Shown here: positions 17,215 through 26,205 of the stretch, piece after piece
How positions within the stretch are numbered: the first letter of the stretch is position 1
How the letters are laid out: each line of letters starts with the position of its first letter
Origin: Burkholderiales bacterium JOSHI_001
GTDB lineage: Bacteria; Pseudomonadota; Gammaproteobacteria; Burkholderiales; Burkholderiaceae_C
DNA: 64,000 bases
Direction of reading: 5' to 3'
NCBI GenBank assembly: GCA_000244995.1
Contig: CM001438.1
Span: forward strand, 3,000,090 to 3,064,089
Notes under the pieces: model-generated
Seen by the model: only the letters and a program-made list of their open reading frames with translations
Databases searched by the model: none
Told to the model about the DNA's origin: nothing
Made by a program: the position numbers and the translations under genes

Positions 17215-18711
17215 ATGAGCGCCACCGCCCTGCACTTGCACTTCGACAACAGCTACGCCCGCGACCTGGAAGGCGCTTTCGTGGCCTGGCAGCCCGCCGA
17301 ATCCCCCCTGCCCCGGCTGGTGAAGGTGAACCGCGACCTGGCGCAGGAACTGGGCTTGGACCCTGACGCACTGGAATCCGCCGCCGGCCTGGCGGTGCTG
17401 GCCGGCAACACAGTGCCCGAAGGCGCTTTCCCCATCGCCCAGGCCTACGCCGGCCACCAGTTCGGGGGCTTTTCGCCGCAGTTGGGCGATGGACGCGCCC
17501 TGCTGCTGGGCGAGTTGATCGACCGCCATGGCCGGCGCCGCGACATCGCCTTCAAGGGCTCGGGGCGCACGCCGTTTTCGCGTGGCGGCGACGGCAAGGC
17601 CGCACTGGGCCCGGTGCTGCGCGAATACCTGGTGGGCGAGGCCATGCACGCCTTGGGCATCCCCACCACACGGGCGCTGGCCGCGGTGTGCACCGGCGAA
17701 GTGGTGCGGCGCGACGGCCCCCTGCCCGGCGCCCTGCTCACCCGCGTGGCGGCCAGCCACCTGCGCGTGGGCACCTTCCAGTACTTTGCCGCGCGCGACC
17801 AGGTCGACCTGTTGCAGCGCGTGGCCGACCACGCCATCGCGCGCCACGACCCGCAACTGGTGGGCCGCGAGGACCGCTACCTGGGCCTGTTGCAGGCGGT
17901 GGTGCAGCGCCAGGCCGCGCTGGTGGCGCGCTGGATGGGCGTGGGCTTCATCCACGGCGTGATGAACACCGACAACACCACCATCTCCGGCGAAACCATC
18001 GACTACGGCCCCTGCGCCTTCATGGAAGCCTTCAACCCGCAGGCGGTGTTCAGTTCCATCGACCACCACGGCCGCTATGCCTTCGGCAACCAGCCCGGCA
18101 TCGCGCAATGGAACCTGGCGCGGCTGGCCGAAACCCTGCTGCCGCTGATCGACAGCGACCCCGACCGTGCCGTGGGCCTGGCCAGCGAGGTGGTGAACGG
18201 CTTCGCCGGCCACTTCCGAATCCAGTGGCTGCAGGTGATGCGCGCCAAGCTGGGGCTGGACGCGGCCGACGGCGCGGACGACGAAGACATCGCCCTGGCC
18301 GAATCCTTCCTGAAGCTGATGCACCAGCAACAGGTGGACCACACCCTGGGCTGGCGGCGGCTGGCGGACGCGGCCGGGGGCCGTGGCGACGCCCTGGCGG
18401 CTCTGTTCCCGGCCGAGGGCCAGCCGGCGCTTGGCGAATGGTTGGCGCGCTGGCAGGCCCGGCGCAGCGGCGCCGGACATGCGCTGGCGCTGGCGCTTGA
18501 AATGCACCGTGCCAACCCGATCTACATCGCCCGCAACCACCAGGTGGAAGCGGCGCTGGCCGCGGCGGTGGACGGCAAGGACCTGGCCCCGTTCGAGCGC
18601 CTGCTGGCCGTGCTGCAGTCGCCCTTCGACGAACGGCCGCAAGACGCGGCCTACGCCGAACCCGCGCCGGCCGAAGCCACCGCCTGCTACCAAACCTTCT
18701 GCGGCACCTGA
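17215..18711 (+). CDS. selO: Protein adenylyltransferase SelO (YdiU/UPF0061)
   Basis: A 498-residue pseudokinase of the SelO family, which transfers AMP from ATP to Ser/Thr/Tyr of redox-related proteins. Recognisable blocks are [20 protein letters not shown] (about 76-95), [31 protein letters not shown] and [20 protein letters not shown]. The conserved C-terminal selenocysteine position of animal SelO is Cys here, in the ending FCGT, which is normal for bacteria. msrB follows 10 bases later, so two oxidative-stress proteins are made together. Confidence 0.93.
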   Translation: MSATALHLHFDNSYARDLEGAFVAWQPAESPLPRLVKVNRDLAQELGLDPDALESAAGLAVLAGNTVPEGAFPIAQAYAGHQFGGFSPQLGDGRALLLGELIDRHGRRRDIAFKGSGRTPFSRGGDGKAALGPVLREYLVGEAMHALGIPTTRALAAVCTGEVVRRDGPLPGALLTRVAASHLRVGTFQYFAARDQVDLLQRVADHAIARHDPQLVGREDRYLGLLQAVVQRQAALVARWMGVGFIHGVMNTDNTTISGETIDYGPCAFMEAFNPQAVFSSIDHHGRYAFGNQPGIAQWNLARLAETLLPLIDSDPDRAVGLASEVVNGFAGHFRIQWLQVMRAKLGLDAADGADDEDIALAESFLKLMHQQQVDHTLGWRRLADAAGGRGDALAALFPAEGQPALGEWLARWQARRSGAGHALALALEMHRANPIYIARNHQVEAALAAAVDGKDLAPFERLLAVLQSPFDERPQDAAYAEPAPAEATACYQTFCGT

Positions 18712-18721
18712 GGAGCCCTCC

Positions 18722-19177
18722 ATGACCGACACCCCCACCCTCACCTGGCGCGGCGTCATCCAGCTCACGAAAGAAGGCAACCCGGCGCCTCCCCGGCGCG
18801 TGGAAAAGACCGACGCGCAGTGGCGCGAACAGCTCACGCCCGAGCAGTTCCAGGTGGCCCGGCTGAAAGGCACCGAGCGCGCCTTCAGTTCGGCCATGTG
18901 CGAGAAGGTCGATCCGGGCCGCTACGCCTGCGTGTGTTGCGGCACCGAGCTGTTCGACGCCACCAGCAAGTTCGCCAGCGGCAGCGGCTGGCCCAGCTTC
19001 ACCCAGGCCATGGCGCCTGGCCTGGTGGGCTACCACGGCGACTTCAGCCACGGCATGCAGCGCGTGGAAACCACCTGCAATGTGTGCGACGCCCACCTGG
19101 GCCATGTGTTCCCGGACGGCCCGCCACCCAGCGGGCTGCGCTACTGCATCAATGCACTGGCGCTGCAAAAGCTCTGA
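18722..19177 (+). CDS. msrB: Peptide-methionine (R)-S-oxide reductase
   Basis: A 151-residue MsrB that reduces methionine-R-sulfoxide in proteins. Both zinc CxxC pairs are present (ACVCCGTELF and CNVCDAHLGHVF), along with SGSGWPSF and the catalytic Cys in GLRYCINALAL near the C-terminus. The N-terminus lacks a signal peptide, so it is cytosolic. It is likely cotranscribed with selO (GGAGCC just before the ATG). Confidence 0.95.
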   Translation: MTDTPTLTWRGVIQLTKEGNPAPPRRVEKTDAQWREQLTPEQFQVARLKGTERAFSSAMCEKVDPGRYACVCCGTELFDATSKFASGSGWPSFTQAMAPGLVGYHGDFSHGMQRVETTCNVCDAHLGHVFPDGPPPSGLRYCINALALQKL

Positions 19178-19210
19178 CCGCGACAGCAGGCGCCGCCGCC
19201 CGGGTTTTCG

Positions 19211-19237
19211 TTTAGTCCTAAAGCTTCACAACTGAAG
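19211..19237. promoter_or_regulatory. Two adjacent perfect inverted repeats upstream of the kynurenine operon
   Basis: TTTAG-TC-CTAAA (19211-19222) is followed at once by CTTCA-CAAC-TGAAG (19224-19237), in a short A+T-rich patch 49-75 bases before kynB. In other beta- and gamma-proteobacteria the kyn operon is controlled by the Lrp-type regulator KynR. These palindromes are candidate operator and promoter elements. No kynR gene is in the neighbourhood. Confidence 0.45.
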
Positions 19238-19285
19238 TAAATTGGCGGTCTCGCAGCTGCCCGGGCGCGCGCCCGGAACCCAAGC

Positions 19286-19912
19286 ATGAGCGGCCGCCTC
19301 TTCGACATCTCGCCCCCGGTGGGCCCGCTTGCGCCGATCTTTCCCGGTGACGAAGCCTTCGCCCTGCGCTGGACCGCCCGCATCGGGCCGGGCTGCCCGG
19401 TGAACCTGAGCGCGATCAGCCTGTCGCCGCACATCGGCGCCCATGCCGACGCGCCGCTGCACTATGCCGAGGGCGCACCCAGCATCGATGCGGTGGACCT
19501 GGCACCTTACCTGGGCCCCTGCCGTGTGATCCACACCCTGGGCGTCACACCCTTGGTGCAGCCGCAGCACATCGCCCATGCCCTGCACAACCTGCCGCCG
19601 CGCGTGCTGCTGCGCTGCTGCGAACGCGCGGACACGGTGTGGAACCCGGCCTTCTGCGCCATCGCCCCCGCCACGCTGGACGGGCTGGCTGCCCATGGCG
19701 TGCGCCTGGTGGGCATCGACACGCCCTCGGTGGACCCGGCCGACAGCAAGACCCTGGACGCCCACCAGCGCCTGCGCGCCCACGACCTGCGGGTGCTGGA
19801 GAACCTGGTGCTGGACGCCGTGCCCGAGGGCGACTATGAATTGATCGCCCTGCCGCTGAAGCTGGCCGGCGCCTGCGCGTCGCCGGTGCGTGCGGTGCTG
19901 CGTTCGTTGTGA
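19286..19912 (+). CDS. kynB: Kynurenine formamidase (cyclase-type)
   Basis: A 208-residue metal-dependent hydrolase of the bacterial KynB family that converts N-formylkynurenine to kynurenine. The metal-binding [12 protein letters not shown] motif (about residues 53-64), FPGDEAF near residue 20 and [15 protein letters not shown] (about 150-164) are all present. It is the first gene of kynB-kynU-kynA; 16 bases separate it from kynU. Confidence 0.95.
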   Translation: MSGRLFDISPPVGPLAPIFPGDEAFALRWTARIGPGCPVNLSAISLSPHIGAHADAPLHYAEGAPSIDAVDLAPYLGPCRVIHTLGVTPLVQPQHIAHALHNLPPRVLLRCCERADTVWNPAFCAIAPATLDGLAAHGVRLVGIDTPSVDPADSKTLDAHQRLRAHDLRVLENLVLDAVPEGDYELIALPLKLAGACASPVRAVLRSL

Positions 19913-19928
19913 CCGAGGAAGCCTGCCC

Positions 19929-21206
19929 ATGACCCAACGCCCAGATGGCGCCGAACGCGATGCCCAGGACCCGCTGCGCGGCCTGCGCCAGCAGTTCGAC
20001 ATTCCTGAGAGCCTGATCTACCTGGACGGCAACTCCCTGGGCGTGCTGCCCCGCACCGCTGCCGCACGCCTGGCCGAGGTGGCCACGCGCGAATGGGGCC
20101 AGGGCCTGATCCGCAGCTGGAACGACGCCGGCTGGATCAGCCTGCCGCAGCGCGTGGGCGACAAGATCGCCCGCCTGGTGGGCGCGGGCCCGGGTGAACT
20201 GGTGGTGGCCGACTCCACCTCCGTGAACCTGTACAAGGTGCTCAGTTCGGCCACGATGCGGGCCAGGAGCAACACGCGGCGGGTGATCCTGTCCGAGCGG
20301 AGTAACTTCCCCACCGACCTGTACATCGCCCAGTCGGTGGCCGCGCAGCATGGCCTGGAACTGCAGATGGCCCGCGCCGACGAACTGGCCGACAGGCTGG
20401 ACGCGAATGTCGCGGTGTTGATGCTCACCCAGGTGAACTACCGCAGCGGCCGTTTGCTGGACATGGCGGGGCTCACCGCGCAGGCCCATGCCGTGGGCGC
20501 CTTGACGGTGTGGGACCTGGCGCATTCGGCCGGAGCGCTGCCGGTGGACCTGAAAGGCGCGGACGCCGACTTTGCCGTGGGCTGCGGCTACAAGTACCTG
20601 AACGGGGGCCCCGGTGCGCCGGCCTTTGTGTGGGTGAACCCGCGCCACGCGGCCGACTTCCAGCAGCCGCTCACCGGCTGGATGGGCCATGCCGCCCCCT
20701 TTGCCTTCGACACCGCCTACCGCCCGGCGCCCGGCATCCAGCGTGCGCTGTGCGGCACGCCGCCGGTGCTGGCACTGAACGCCCTGGACTGCGGTGTGGA
20801 CACCCTGCTGGCGGCAGAACCCCTGGGCGGCATGGCGGCACTGCGCGCAAAGTCGCTGGCCCAGTCGGACCTTTTCATCGCGCTGGCCGAGCAGCGGCTC
20901 AGCCCGCACGGCCTGTCGCTGCACACGCCGCGTGCGCATGGCCAGCGTGGCAGCCAGGTGTCGCTGGGCTGCCCCGCGGGCCTGAATGGCTACGCGGTCA
21001 TGCAGGCGCTGATCGCGCGCGGCGTGGTGGGCGATTTCCGTGCCGGTGATGGCACGGCGGCCGAGCCCGACCTGTTGCGCTTCGGCTTCACGCCCGCCTA
21101 CACCCGCTTCGTCGATGTGCATGACGCGGTGGCGCACCTGGCCCAGGTGCTGGACAGCGGCCAATGGCGCGAGGCGCGCTTCCAGGCCAAGGCGGCGGTG
21201 ACATGA
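19929..21206 (+). CDS. kynU: Kynureninase
   Basis: A 425-residue PLP enzyme that cleaves kynurenine to anthranilate and alanine. Family blocks: [12 protein letters not shown] (about 34-45), [15 protein letters not shown] and the PLP lysine in [14 protein letters not shown] (about 218-231), plus [14 protein letters not shown] near the C-terminus. The ATG at 19929 follows a GAGGAAG ribosome-binding site. The stop overlaps the kynA ATG by four bases. Confidence 0.96.
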   Translation: MTQRPDGAERDAQDPLRGLRQQFDIPESLIYLDGNSLGVLPRTAAARLAEVATREWGQGLIRSWNDAGWISLPQRVGDKIARLVGAGPGELVVADSTSVNLYKVLSSATMRARSNTRRVILSERSNFPTDLYIAQSVAAQHGLELQMARADELADRLDANVAVLMLTQVNYRSGRLLDMAGLTAQAHAVGALTVWDLAHSAGALPVDLKGADADFAVGCGYKYLNGGPGAPAFVWVNPRHAADFQQPLTGWMGHAAPFAFDTAYRPAPGIQRALCGTPPVLALNALDCGVDTLLAAEPLGGMAALRAKSLAQSDLFIALAEQRLSPHGLSLHTPRAHGQRGSQVSLGCPAGLNGYAVMQALIARGVVGDFRAGDGTAAEPDLLRFGFTPAYTRFVDVHDAVAHLAQVLDSGQWREARFQAKAAVT

Positions 21207-22072
21207 GCTGCCCCCACCAGCCCCAGGATCCCCAGGCGCGCGGCGAAGCCATCGTGCAGGCCGAGGGCGCGCAGCTGGATTTTTCGCAGGACATGAGCTA
21301 TGGCGACTACCTGCGCCTGGACCAGGTGCTGGACGCGCAGCACCCGCTGTCGCCCGACCACAACGAGATGCTGTTCATCGTGCAGCACCAGACCAGCGAG
21401 CTGTGGATGAAGCTGGCGCTGCACGAGCTGCGCGCGGCCATCGCCGCCATTGCGGCCGACCGCCTTCCGCCGGCCTTCAAGATGCTGGCGCGGGTGTCGC
21501 GGGTGATGGAGCAGTTGGTGCACGCCTGGGATGTGCTGGCCACGATGACACCGCCGGAATATTCCGCCATCCGGCCGTACCTCGGGCACTCCAGTGGCTT
21601 CCAGAGCTGGCAGTACCGCTGCATCGAATTCAGCCTGGGCAACAAGAACGCCGCGATGCTGAAGCCCCATGCCCACAGCCCGCAGCGCCTGGCCGAGGTG
21701 GAAGCCGCCTGGCGCGCGCCCAGCCTGTACGACGAAGCGCTGCGCCTGCTGGCGCGGCGCGGCCTGGCGGTGCCGGCCACCCATACCCAGCGCGACTGGA
21801 CCCTGCCCTACGCCGCACACACCGAGGTGCAGGCGGCCTGGCTGGCGGTGTACCGCGAGCCCGAAACGCACTGGGACCTGTACCAGTTGGGCGAAGAACT
21901 CACCGACCTGGAAGACGCCTTCCGGCTCTGGCGCTTCCGCCACGTGACCACGGTGGAGCGCGTCATCGGCTTCAAGCGCGGCACCGGCGGCACCGGCGGG
22001 GTGAGCTACCTGCGCCAGATGCTGGACACGGTGCTGTTCCCGGAGCTCTGGTCGCTGCGCACAGAGCTGTGA
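21203..22072 (+). CDS. kynA: Tryptophan 2,3-dioxygenase
   Basis: A 289-residue heme dioxygenase that opens the indole ring of tryptophan to N-formylkynurenine, the first step of the pathway encoded by this operon. Visible signatures are [20 protein letters not shown] (about 54-73), the [12 protein letters not shown] segment and the heme-ligand region [22 protein letters not shown] near residues 250-270. ATG 21203 overlaps the kynU stop. It is the last gene of core-like sequence before the accessory region. Confidence 0.96.
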   Translation: MSCPHQPQDPQARGEAIVQAEGAQLDFSQDMSYGDYLRLDQVLDAQHPLSPDHNEMLFIVQHQTSELWMKLALHELRAAIAAIAADRLPPAFKMLARVSRVMEQLVHAWDVLATMTPPEYSAIRPYLGHSSGFQSWQYRCIEFSLGNKNAAMLKPHAHSPQRLAEVEAAWRAPSLYDEALRLLARRGLAVPATHTQRDWTLPYAAHTEVQAAWLAVYREPETHWDLYQLGEELTDLEDAFRLWRFRHVTTVERVIGFKRGTGGTGGVSYLRQMLDTVLFPELWSLRTEL

Positions 22073-22249
22073 TCTGCCTTGCTGTGGGGTCCGGAGCGCT
22101 CCTCCAGGCGGCTGCGCCACTCCGGGGAGGGCCGTTTTCGACCCCTATGCACATGACCCTGCCGGAGGACGGCGCCTGGCGCACAGGAACCAAGGTGCCT
22201 TCGGCTCGCCCAATGGCGCGGCCGTGCCGATCATCAACAATGGTGAGCC

Positions 22250-23308
22250 ATGAGTTCCCAGTCGCCACTCCATCTGCCCGCCCTGCGCGGCGGCCTGATC
22301 GCCCTCCTGGCGGCCGTGCTGTTCGGCGCCAGCACCCCGCTGGTTCAGCGCTTCGGCGCGGGCATCGGCAGCTTCTCGACGGCGGCCTTGCTGTACGCCG
22401 GGGCGGCCCTGGTCGGCACATTGCTGCGTCGTCCCGTCGAGAGCGAGGCCCGTGTGCGGCCCGGCGATGCCAGGCGGCTCGCGCTGATGGCGCTGTTCGG
22501 CGCGGTCATCGGCCCGGTGGCACTCGCCTGGGGATTGCAACGCACCAGCGGTGCAGGTGCCTCGCTGATGCTGACCCTCGAAGCGGTCTTCACCGCCGTG
22601 TTGGCGCGACTCTGGTACCACGAGACGCTCGATCGCCGCGTCATGCTGGCAATGGCTCTGCTGACGCTCGGCGGCATGGCGCTGGTGCTCGACCGCGCCG
22701 AGTCGGGCACGACGCCGATGCTCGGGCTGCTGTCGGTGATGCTGGCGACGGCCGCCTGGGGGGTGGACAACACGTTGTCACGCTCCGTTGCCGAACGCGA
22801 CCCGGGCCAGGTCGTGATGTTCAAGGGTGCGTTGGGCGCCGTCGCGACGACGCTGCTGGCATTCCTCTTCGATGAACCTCTGCCAGCGCTCTGGCCGGCA
22901 CTCGCCCTGCTCGCGGTCGGCGCAACTGGCTACGGCCTGAGCCTTCGCTTCTACCTGCTCGCACAGCGCGCCTTCGGCGCCGCGCGCACGGGTTCGGTGT
23001 TCGCGTTTGCGCCTTTCGTCGGGGCTGCGCTTGCCTTCGGGCTGGGGGAACGCAGTGGCAGTGTCTGGATGCTGGCCGGCGCAGGGCTGATGGCGATCGG
23101 GATCGTGTTGCATCTGGCCGAGCGCCATGCGCACGGCCACGTGCACGAGCCGCTGGAGCATGAACATGCGCACCGGCACGACGACGGCCACCACACCCAT
23201 CTCCACGCCCTGACGCCTGCCGGGCCGCACAGTCACGTGCACCGGCATGAAGCCCAGCGCCACGCGCATCCGCACGTGCCGGACGAGCACCACGCGCATC
23301 GGCACTGA
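22250..23308 (+). CDS. EamA/DMT-family permease with His-rich cytoplasmic-type tail (copy 1)
   Basis: A 352-residue protein. Residues 1 to about 290 are a ten-helix EamA transporter (drug/metabolite superfamily) with two repeats (LFGASTPLVQRFG; TAAWGVDNTLSRSVAERDPG). The last ~60 residues are a histidine-rich tail (EHEHAHRHDDGHH, HSHVHRHE, ending DEHHAHRH) of the kind that binds divalent metals. The family exports small metabolites; the tail suggests metal sensing or metal-complex export. A close paralogue with the same tail sits at 39010 behind the RND efflux genes. Which metal is involved cannot be told. It stands at the left edge of the accessory region. Confidence 0.82.
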   Translation: MSSQSPLHLPALRGGLIALLAAVLFGASTPLVQRFGAGIGSFSTAALLYAGAALVGTLLRRPVESEARVRPGDARRLALMALFGAVIGPVALAWGLQRTSGAGASLMLTLEAVFTAVLARLWYHETLDRRVMLAMALLTLGGMALVLDRAESGTTPMLGLLSVMLATAAWGVDNTLSRSVAERDPGQVVMFKGALGAVATTLLAFLFDEPLPALWPALALLAVGATGYGLSLRFYLLAQRAFGAARTGSVFAFAPFVGAALAFGLGERSGSVWMLAGAGLMAIGIVLHLAERHAHGHVHEPLEHEHAHRHDDGHHTHLHALTPAGPHSHVHRHEAQRHAHPHVPDEHHAHRH

Positions 23309-23331
23309 GCCGCCAACGGCCCAGGTGTGGA

Positions 23332-24234
23332 TCAGGCACCCCTCGCTGGTGATCGCCGCAGCGGCAGGGCCAGGACCGACAGGAACTGCGTATCCGCCGG
23401 GTATTGCGCGGGGTCGTCGATACCCAGTGCGCCTGGCGCCTCGGCGGGTCGGTACACGAAGGTCCCGAACAACTGATCCCAGACCGACACGACCGCGCCG
23501 AAGTTCTTCGCTTCGGCCGGATCGGCACTGTGGTGGTAGCGATGCAACTCGGTTCCGACCAGCAGGTAGTTCAGCCAGCCGACCCGGCTGTCGACATTGA
23601 AGTGCGACACCAGGCCTTGCAGCCCGGTGACAACGCCGGCGGCGAACACCACCTCTGGCGAGAATCCCATGAGGAACGGCGGGATCGTGAGGATCGCGCG
23701 CACCACGATGGCGTTGATGGGGTGGCCGATCGCGTGCATCAGCACATAGACCTGCCTCGGCAGATGGTGCGCCACATGCACGCGCCAGAGCCAACGCCCG
23801 GTCCGACCGCGTGCCTCGTGGCTCAGGCGATGAACCCAGTACCAGAGGAAGTCGGTCACCAGCAGTGACACGATCACGCCCGGCAGCACAGGCACTTGCG
23901 CCAGTGCGCGCCCAGGGGTCATGGCGTGCTCGGTCACGATCCGCAGCGCCACCCAGTTAGCCACGGCGATGGTCGACGCGCCGATCACGAGGAACGGCAG
24001 ATCGCGGCGCCAGAAGGTGGCCCAGGTCATGCGCCATTCGGCGCGAAGCGCATGGGCCGACTCGATCAGGATCATCACCACGACCAGGGTTCCGACATAC
24101 CAGCCGTATTGATGTCCGATCGAGGCCTTCGGGCCGTTCAGTTCATAGGCCAGGTAGGCCAGCGTAGCTGCTGCGAACAATGGATAGAGCAGGTGGCGGA
24201 TCGCCCTGTCGAACTGGGCGCGTATGGACTTCAT
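23332..24234 (-). CDS. Membrane fatty acid hydroxylase/sterol desaturase family protein
   Basis: A 300-residue integral membrane di-iron enzyme. Four membrane segments and the histidine clusters of the family are visible: WVHRLSHE, VHVAHHLP, HAIGHP and ELHRYHHS. Such enzymes hydroxylate or desaturate lipids. ATG 24234 is preceded by GGAG. It is divergent from a TetR regulator; the 169 bases between them hold TGGACA/TGTCCA palindromes, so the pair is probably an autoregulated unit. The substrate is unknown. Confidence 0.85.
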   Translation of the reverse strand: MKSIRAQFDRAIRHLLYPLFAAATLAYLAYELNGPKASIGHQYGWYVGTLVVVMILIESAHALRAEWRMTWATFWRRDLPFLVIGASTIAVANWVALRIVTEHAMTPGRALAQVPVLPGVIVSLLVTDFLWYWVHRLSHEARGRTGRWLWRVHVAHHLPRQVYVLMHAIGHPINAIVVRAILTIPPFLMGFSPEVVFAAGVVTGLQGLVSHFNVDSRVGWLNYLLVGTELHRYHHSADPAEAKNFGAVVSVWDQLFGTFVYRPAEAPGALGIDDPAQYPADTQFLSVLALPLRRSPARGA

Positions 24235-24273
24235 CGCGGTGACTCCTGTGGCAAGAGAGGATGGCGCCAAAAC

Positions 24274-24288
24274 TGGACATAGTGTCCA
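24274..24288. promoter_or_regulatory. Palindrome TGGACA-N3-TGTCCA, candidate TetR operator
   Basis: A perfect 6-3-6 inverted repeat 40 bases upstream of the hydroxylase ATG, followed by an A+T-rich AATATAAG stretch. Its position between the divergent hydroxylase and TetR genes fits a repressor site. Confidence 0.6.
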
Positions 24289-24357
24289 ATATAAGAGCCG
24301 ATGCCCGGAATCATCAGGGGACGCGAGCCACGCGAAAAGACCACCGCAGGGCCGGTC

Positions 24358-24371
24358 GTCCACAACTGGAC
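24358..24371. promoter_or_regulatory. Second palindrome GTCCA-N4-TGGAC, candidate TetR operator
   Basis: The same half-site sequence as at 24274-24288 but with the arms in the opposite order, 33 bases before the TetR ATG. Two related sites in one divergent promoter region suggest control of both genes. Confidence 0.5.
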
Positions 24372-24403
24372 ACAGCCCGGCCGAATGTGCAGGAACACCG
24401 ACG

Positions 24404-24997
24404 ATGACAACTTCCCCAACCCCGGACAAATCCCCGCGAACTGACCGGCGGGTCTTGCGCACGCGCGAGGCACTGCGTGGCGCACTGCTAGGTCTGATGG
24501 TTGAACGCGGCTGGGACGCCATCGACATCCAGTCGCTCTGCGAACGCGCCAACATCGGCCGTTCGACGTTCTACCTGCACTTCCCGAACAAGGAAGAACT
24601 ACTCAAGGGCAGCTTCGGCGACCTGCGCACCGCGCTGCGTGACCAGGCGAAGCAAACGGCGCCTGAATCGCCCGACCAGCTGGCCTTCGTCGGTGGCCTG
24701 ATCGAGCACGTGCACCAGCAGCAGCTCGTGTTTCGGGCGATGCTCGGGCGGCGCTCAGGCCACTATGTGCAGGATCGGTTCCGCGAACTCCTGGTCGACC
24801 TCGTCGAAGAGGAACGGCCGGTGGGTGCCAGACGCTCGTGGCATGCCCATGCGGTGTCGAACTACCTGGGCGGCGCGTTGTTCCAACTGCTGACCTGGTG
24901 GCTCGGCGCGAGCCGGCCGCAACGCCCGCAGGAGATCGAGGCTCTGTTCCACGAACTGAGCCGACCGGTACTGCTGCGCTCTCGCGCTGGCCAGTAG
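24404..24997 (+). CDS. TetR/AcrR-family transcriptional regulator
   Basis: A 197-residue regulator. The N-terminal helix-turn-helix (about residues 15-65) contains RVLRTREALRGALLGLMVER and the recognition helix IGRSTFYLHFPNKEELL; the C-terminal helical domain would bind a ligand. ATG 24404 is preceded by AGGAAC. It is divergent from the membrane hydroxylase and most likely represses it, with the TGGACA/TGTCCA palindromes as sites. Confidence 0.88.
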   Translation: MTTSPTPDKSPRTDRRVLRTREALRGALLGLMVERGWDAIDIQSLCERANIGRSTFYLHFPNKEELLKGSFGDLRTALRDQAKQTAPESPDQLAFVGGLIEHVHQQQLVFRAMLGRRSGHYVQDRFRELLVDLVEEERPVGARRSWHAHAVSNYLGGALFQLLTWWLGASRPQRPQEIEALFHELSRPVLLRSRAGQ

Positions 24998-25044
24998 GCT
25001 CCGCGCCTGCAGCGTTCAGCCATGGGCTGGCGCCGGACGAGACG

Positions 25045-25500
25045 CTACTTCTTGCGGAAATCCTTGTGGCAGGCATTGCACACATCGCGTGTCTGTTCGA
25101 ACGCGACCTTCAGGCGCGCGAGGTTTCCGCCCGCTGCCACCTTGCTGAGGTCGGATGTCCGGGCTTGCAGTTCGACGGTCAGCCGCTTGAACTGTTCATC
25201 ATCGAGCCAGACTTCTTCCTTGGCGCGCGTGTCACCACGTTCCGTCCCTGGAGCGAATCCTTCCCACGGCAAGCGACTGAGTTCTTCGACCAGCTTGGCA
25301 TCCTTGGCGACCAGGATGGGATCGAAGGGGCGGTCACCTTCGACCGTCTGAAGCAGCCGGCTGAAATACGTGCTCATCAGTACAAAGGCTGCGCGTCGAT
25401 GCTTGATCGCTTGCTCGGCCTTTCGATCCTGAGCAATAGCGGTAGGCCCGGCAAAGAGCCACACCAGGCTAGTTCCCAGAACGACCTTGGTGATGGTCAT
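25045..25500 (-). CDS. Cytochrome c' / c556-like periplasmic protein
   Basis: A 151-residue exported protein: signal peptide 1-24 and a single C-terminal heme motif CNACHKDFRKK. This is the class II plan (four-helix bundle, heme attached near the C-terminus) of cytochromes c' and c556. ATG 25500 overlaps the stop of the upstream gene (TGATG), so it is translationally coupled as the last gene of the chromate operon. A role in electron transfer or gas/metal stress is possible; nothing more specific is visible. Confidence 0.78.
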   Translation of the reverse strand: MTITKVVLGTSLVWLFAGPTAIAQDRKAEQAIKHRRAAFVLMSTYFSRLLQTVEGDRPFDPILVAKDAKLVEELSRLPWEGFAPGTERGDTRAKEEVWLDDEQFKRLTVELQARTSDLSKVAAGGNLARLKVAFEQTRDVCNACHKDFRKK

Positions 25501-26126
25501 CAAGGCCTCGCTGCCACGCCGAAACTGAAGTCATCGAACGCCGTGACACTGTCGGCCTTGGTCCAAACGCCGACCGCGCCGGCCCCGATGATGTGGCCAT
25601 CCTCGAACGTGATCACGGCCTTGCCATCGAGCAGCACATGAATGCTGGCACCCCTGAACTCGACGCGCAGCACATGCCAGACATTGGCCGCCACCGGCGC
25701 ATCGACGTACTTCAGCGTCCTGCGCGAACCACCTTCGGTGTAGTACAGCGAGACGTTGTTCTCCAACGCGTTCGCACGAACCACGTAGTAATTGTTCCCG
25801 TCTTTCCAGCGCCAGACGACGCCACCGGCCTGGTCGTCGCGACCACGGATCGGTTTGAACTTCACTTCGACGAAGCCATCCTGGACGGCAGCGCCCGTTC
25901 GCACACACCACGGGAAATCGCCCGCGCCCGACTGCATCAGGACGTTCGGCGCGCTGGATGCGCCGGGATCGGCCTCGACGGTCCAGCGCGGCTTGCCGCT
26001 GCCTGTAACTCCGCAGGTCCAATCAGCAGGTGGAACGCCTGTCTTGTCCTTGTCGAAGTTCACCACCTGCGCCATCGAGACGCCCGCAGCGAGCAGCGTC
26101 GAGGCCATCGTGATCGTCGTCTTCAT
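25500..26126 (-). CDS. Exported LamG/DUF1080-like protein
   Basis: A 208-residue protein with a signal peptide (1-19, MASTLLAAGVSMAQ) and a single jellyroll-like domain. FVEVKFKPIRGRDDQAGGVV, NNYYVVRANALENNVSLYY and FRGASIHVLLDGK resemble the 3-keto-disaccharide hydrolase (DUF1080)/concanavalin-like fold. No catalytic residues can be assigned. It lies between the superoxide dismutase and cytochrome c genes and is coupled to the latter, so it belongs to the chromate-type operon. Its role there is unknown. Confidence 0.7.
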   Translation of the reverse strand: MKTTITMASTLLAAGVSMAQVVNFDKDKTGVPPADWTCGVTGSGKPRWTVEADPGASSAPNVLMQSGAGDFPWCVRTGAAVQDGFVEVKFKPIRGRDDQAGGVVWRWKDGNNYYVVRANALENNVSLYYTEGGSRRTLKYVDAPVAANVWHVLRVEFRGASIHVLLDGKAVITFEDGHIIGAGAVGVWTKADSVTAFDDFSFGVAARP

Positions 26127-26205
26127 CAGTCTGATTCCCTGCGCCGCGCAGGCGCTTGAGGTTGCTCGCCGAGACATCGAGAGGTTGGCCTCCCAACCTG
26201 GACGA

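Noticed and set aside
22075-22145. Partly paired G+C-rich stretch after kynA as a terminator
   Set aside because: CCGGAG and CTCCGG can pair but the stem is interrupted and the T-run is poorly placed; not convincing enough to list.
23105-23308. His-rich repeats as a possible tandem DNA repeat or CRISPR-like array
   Set aside because: The DNA repeats are irregular and in frame with a permease; they encode a protein tail. No CRISPR array with constant repeats and spacers is present anywhere in the window.
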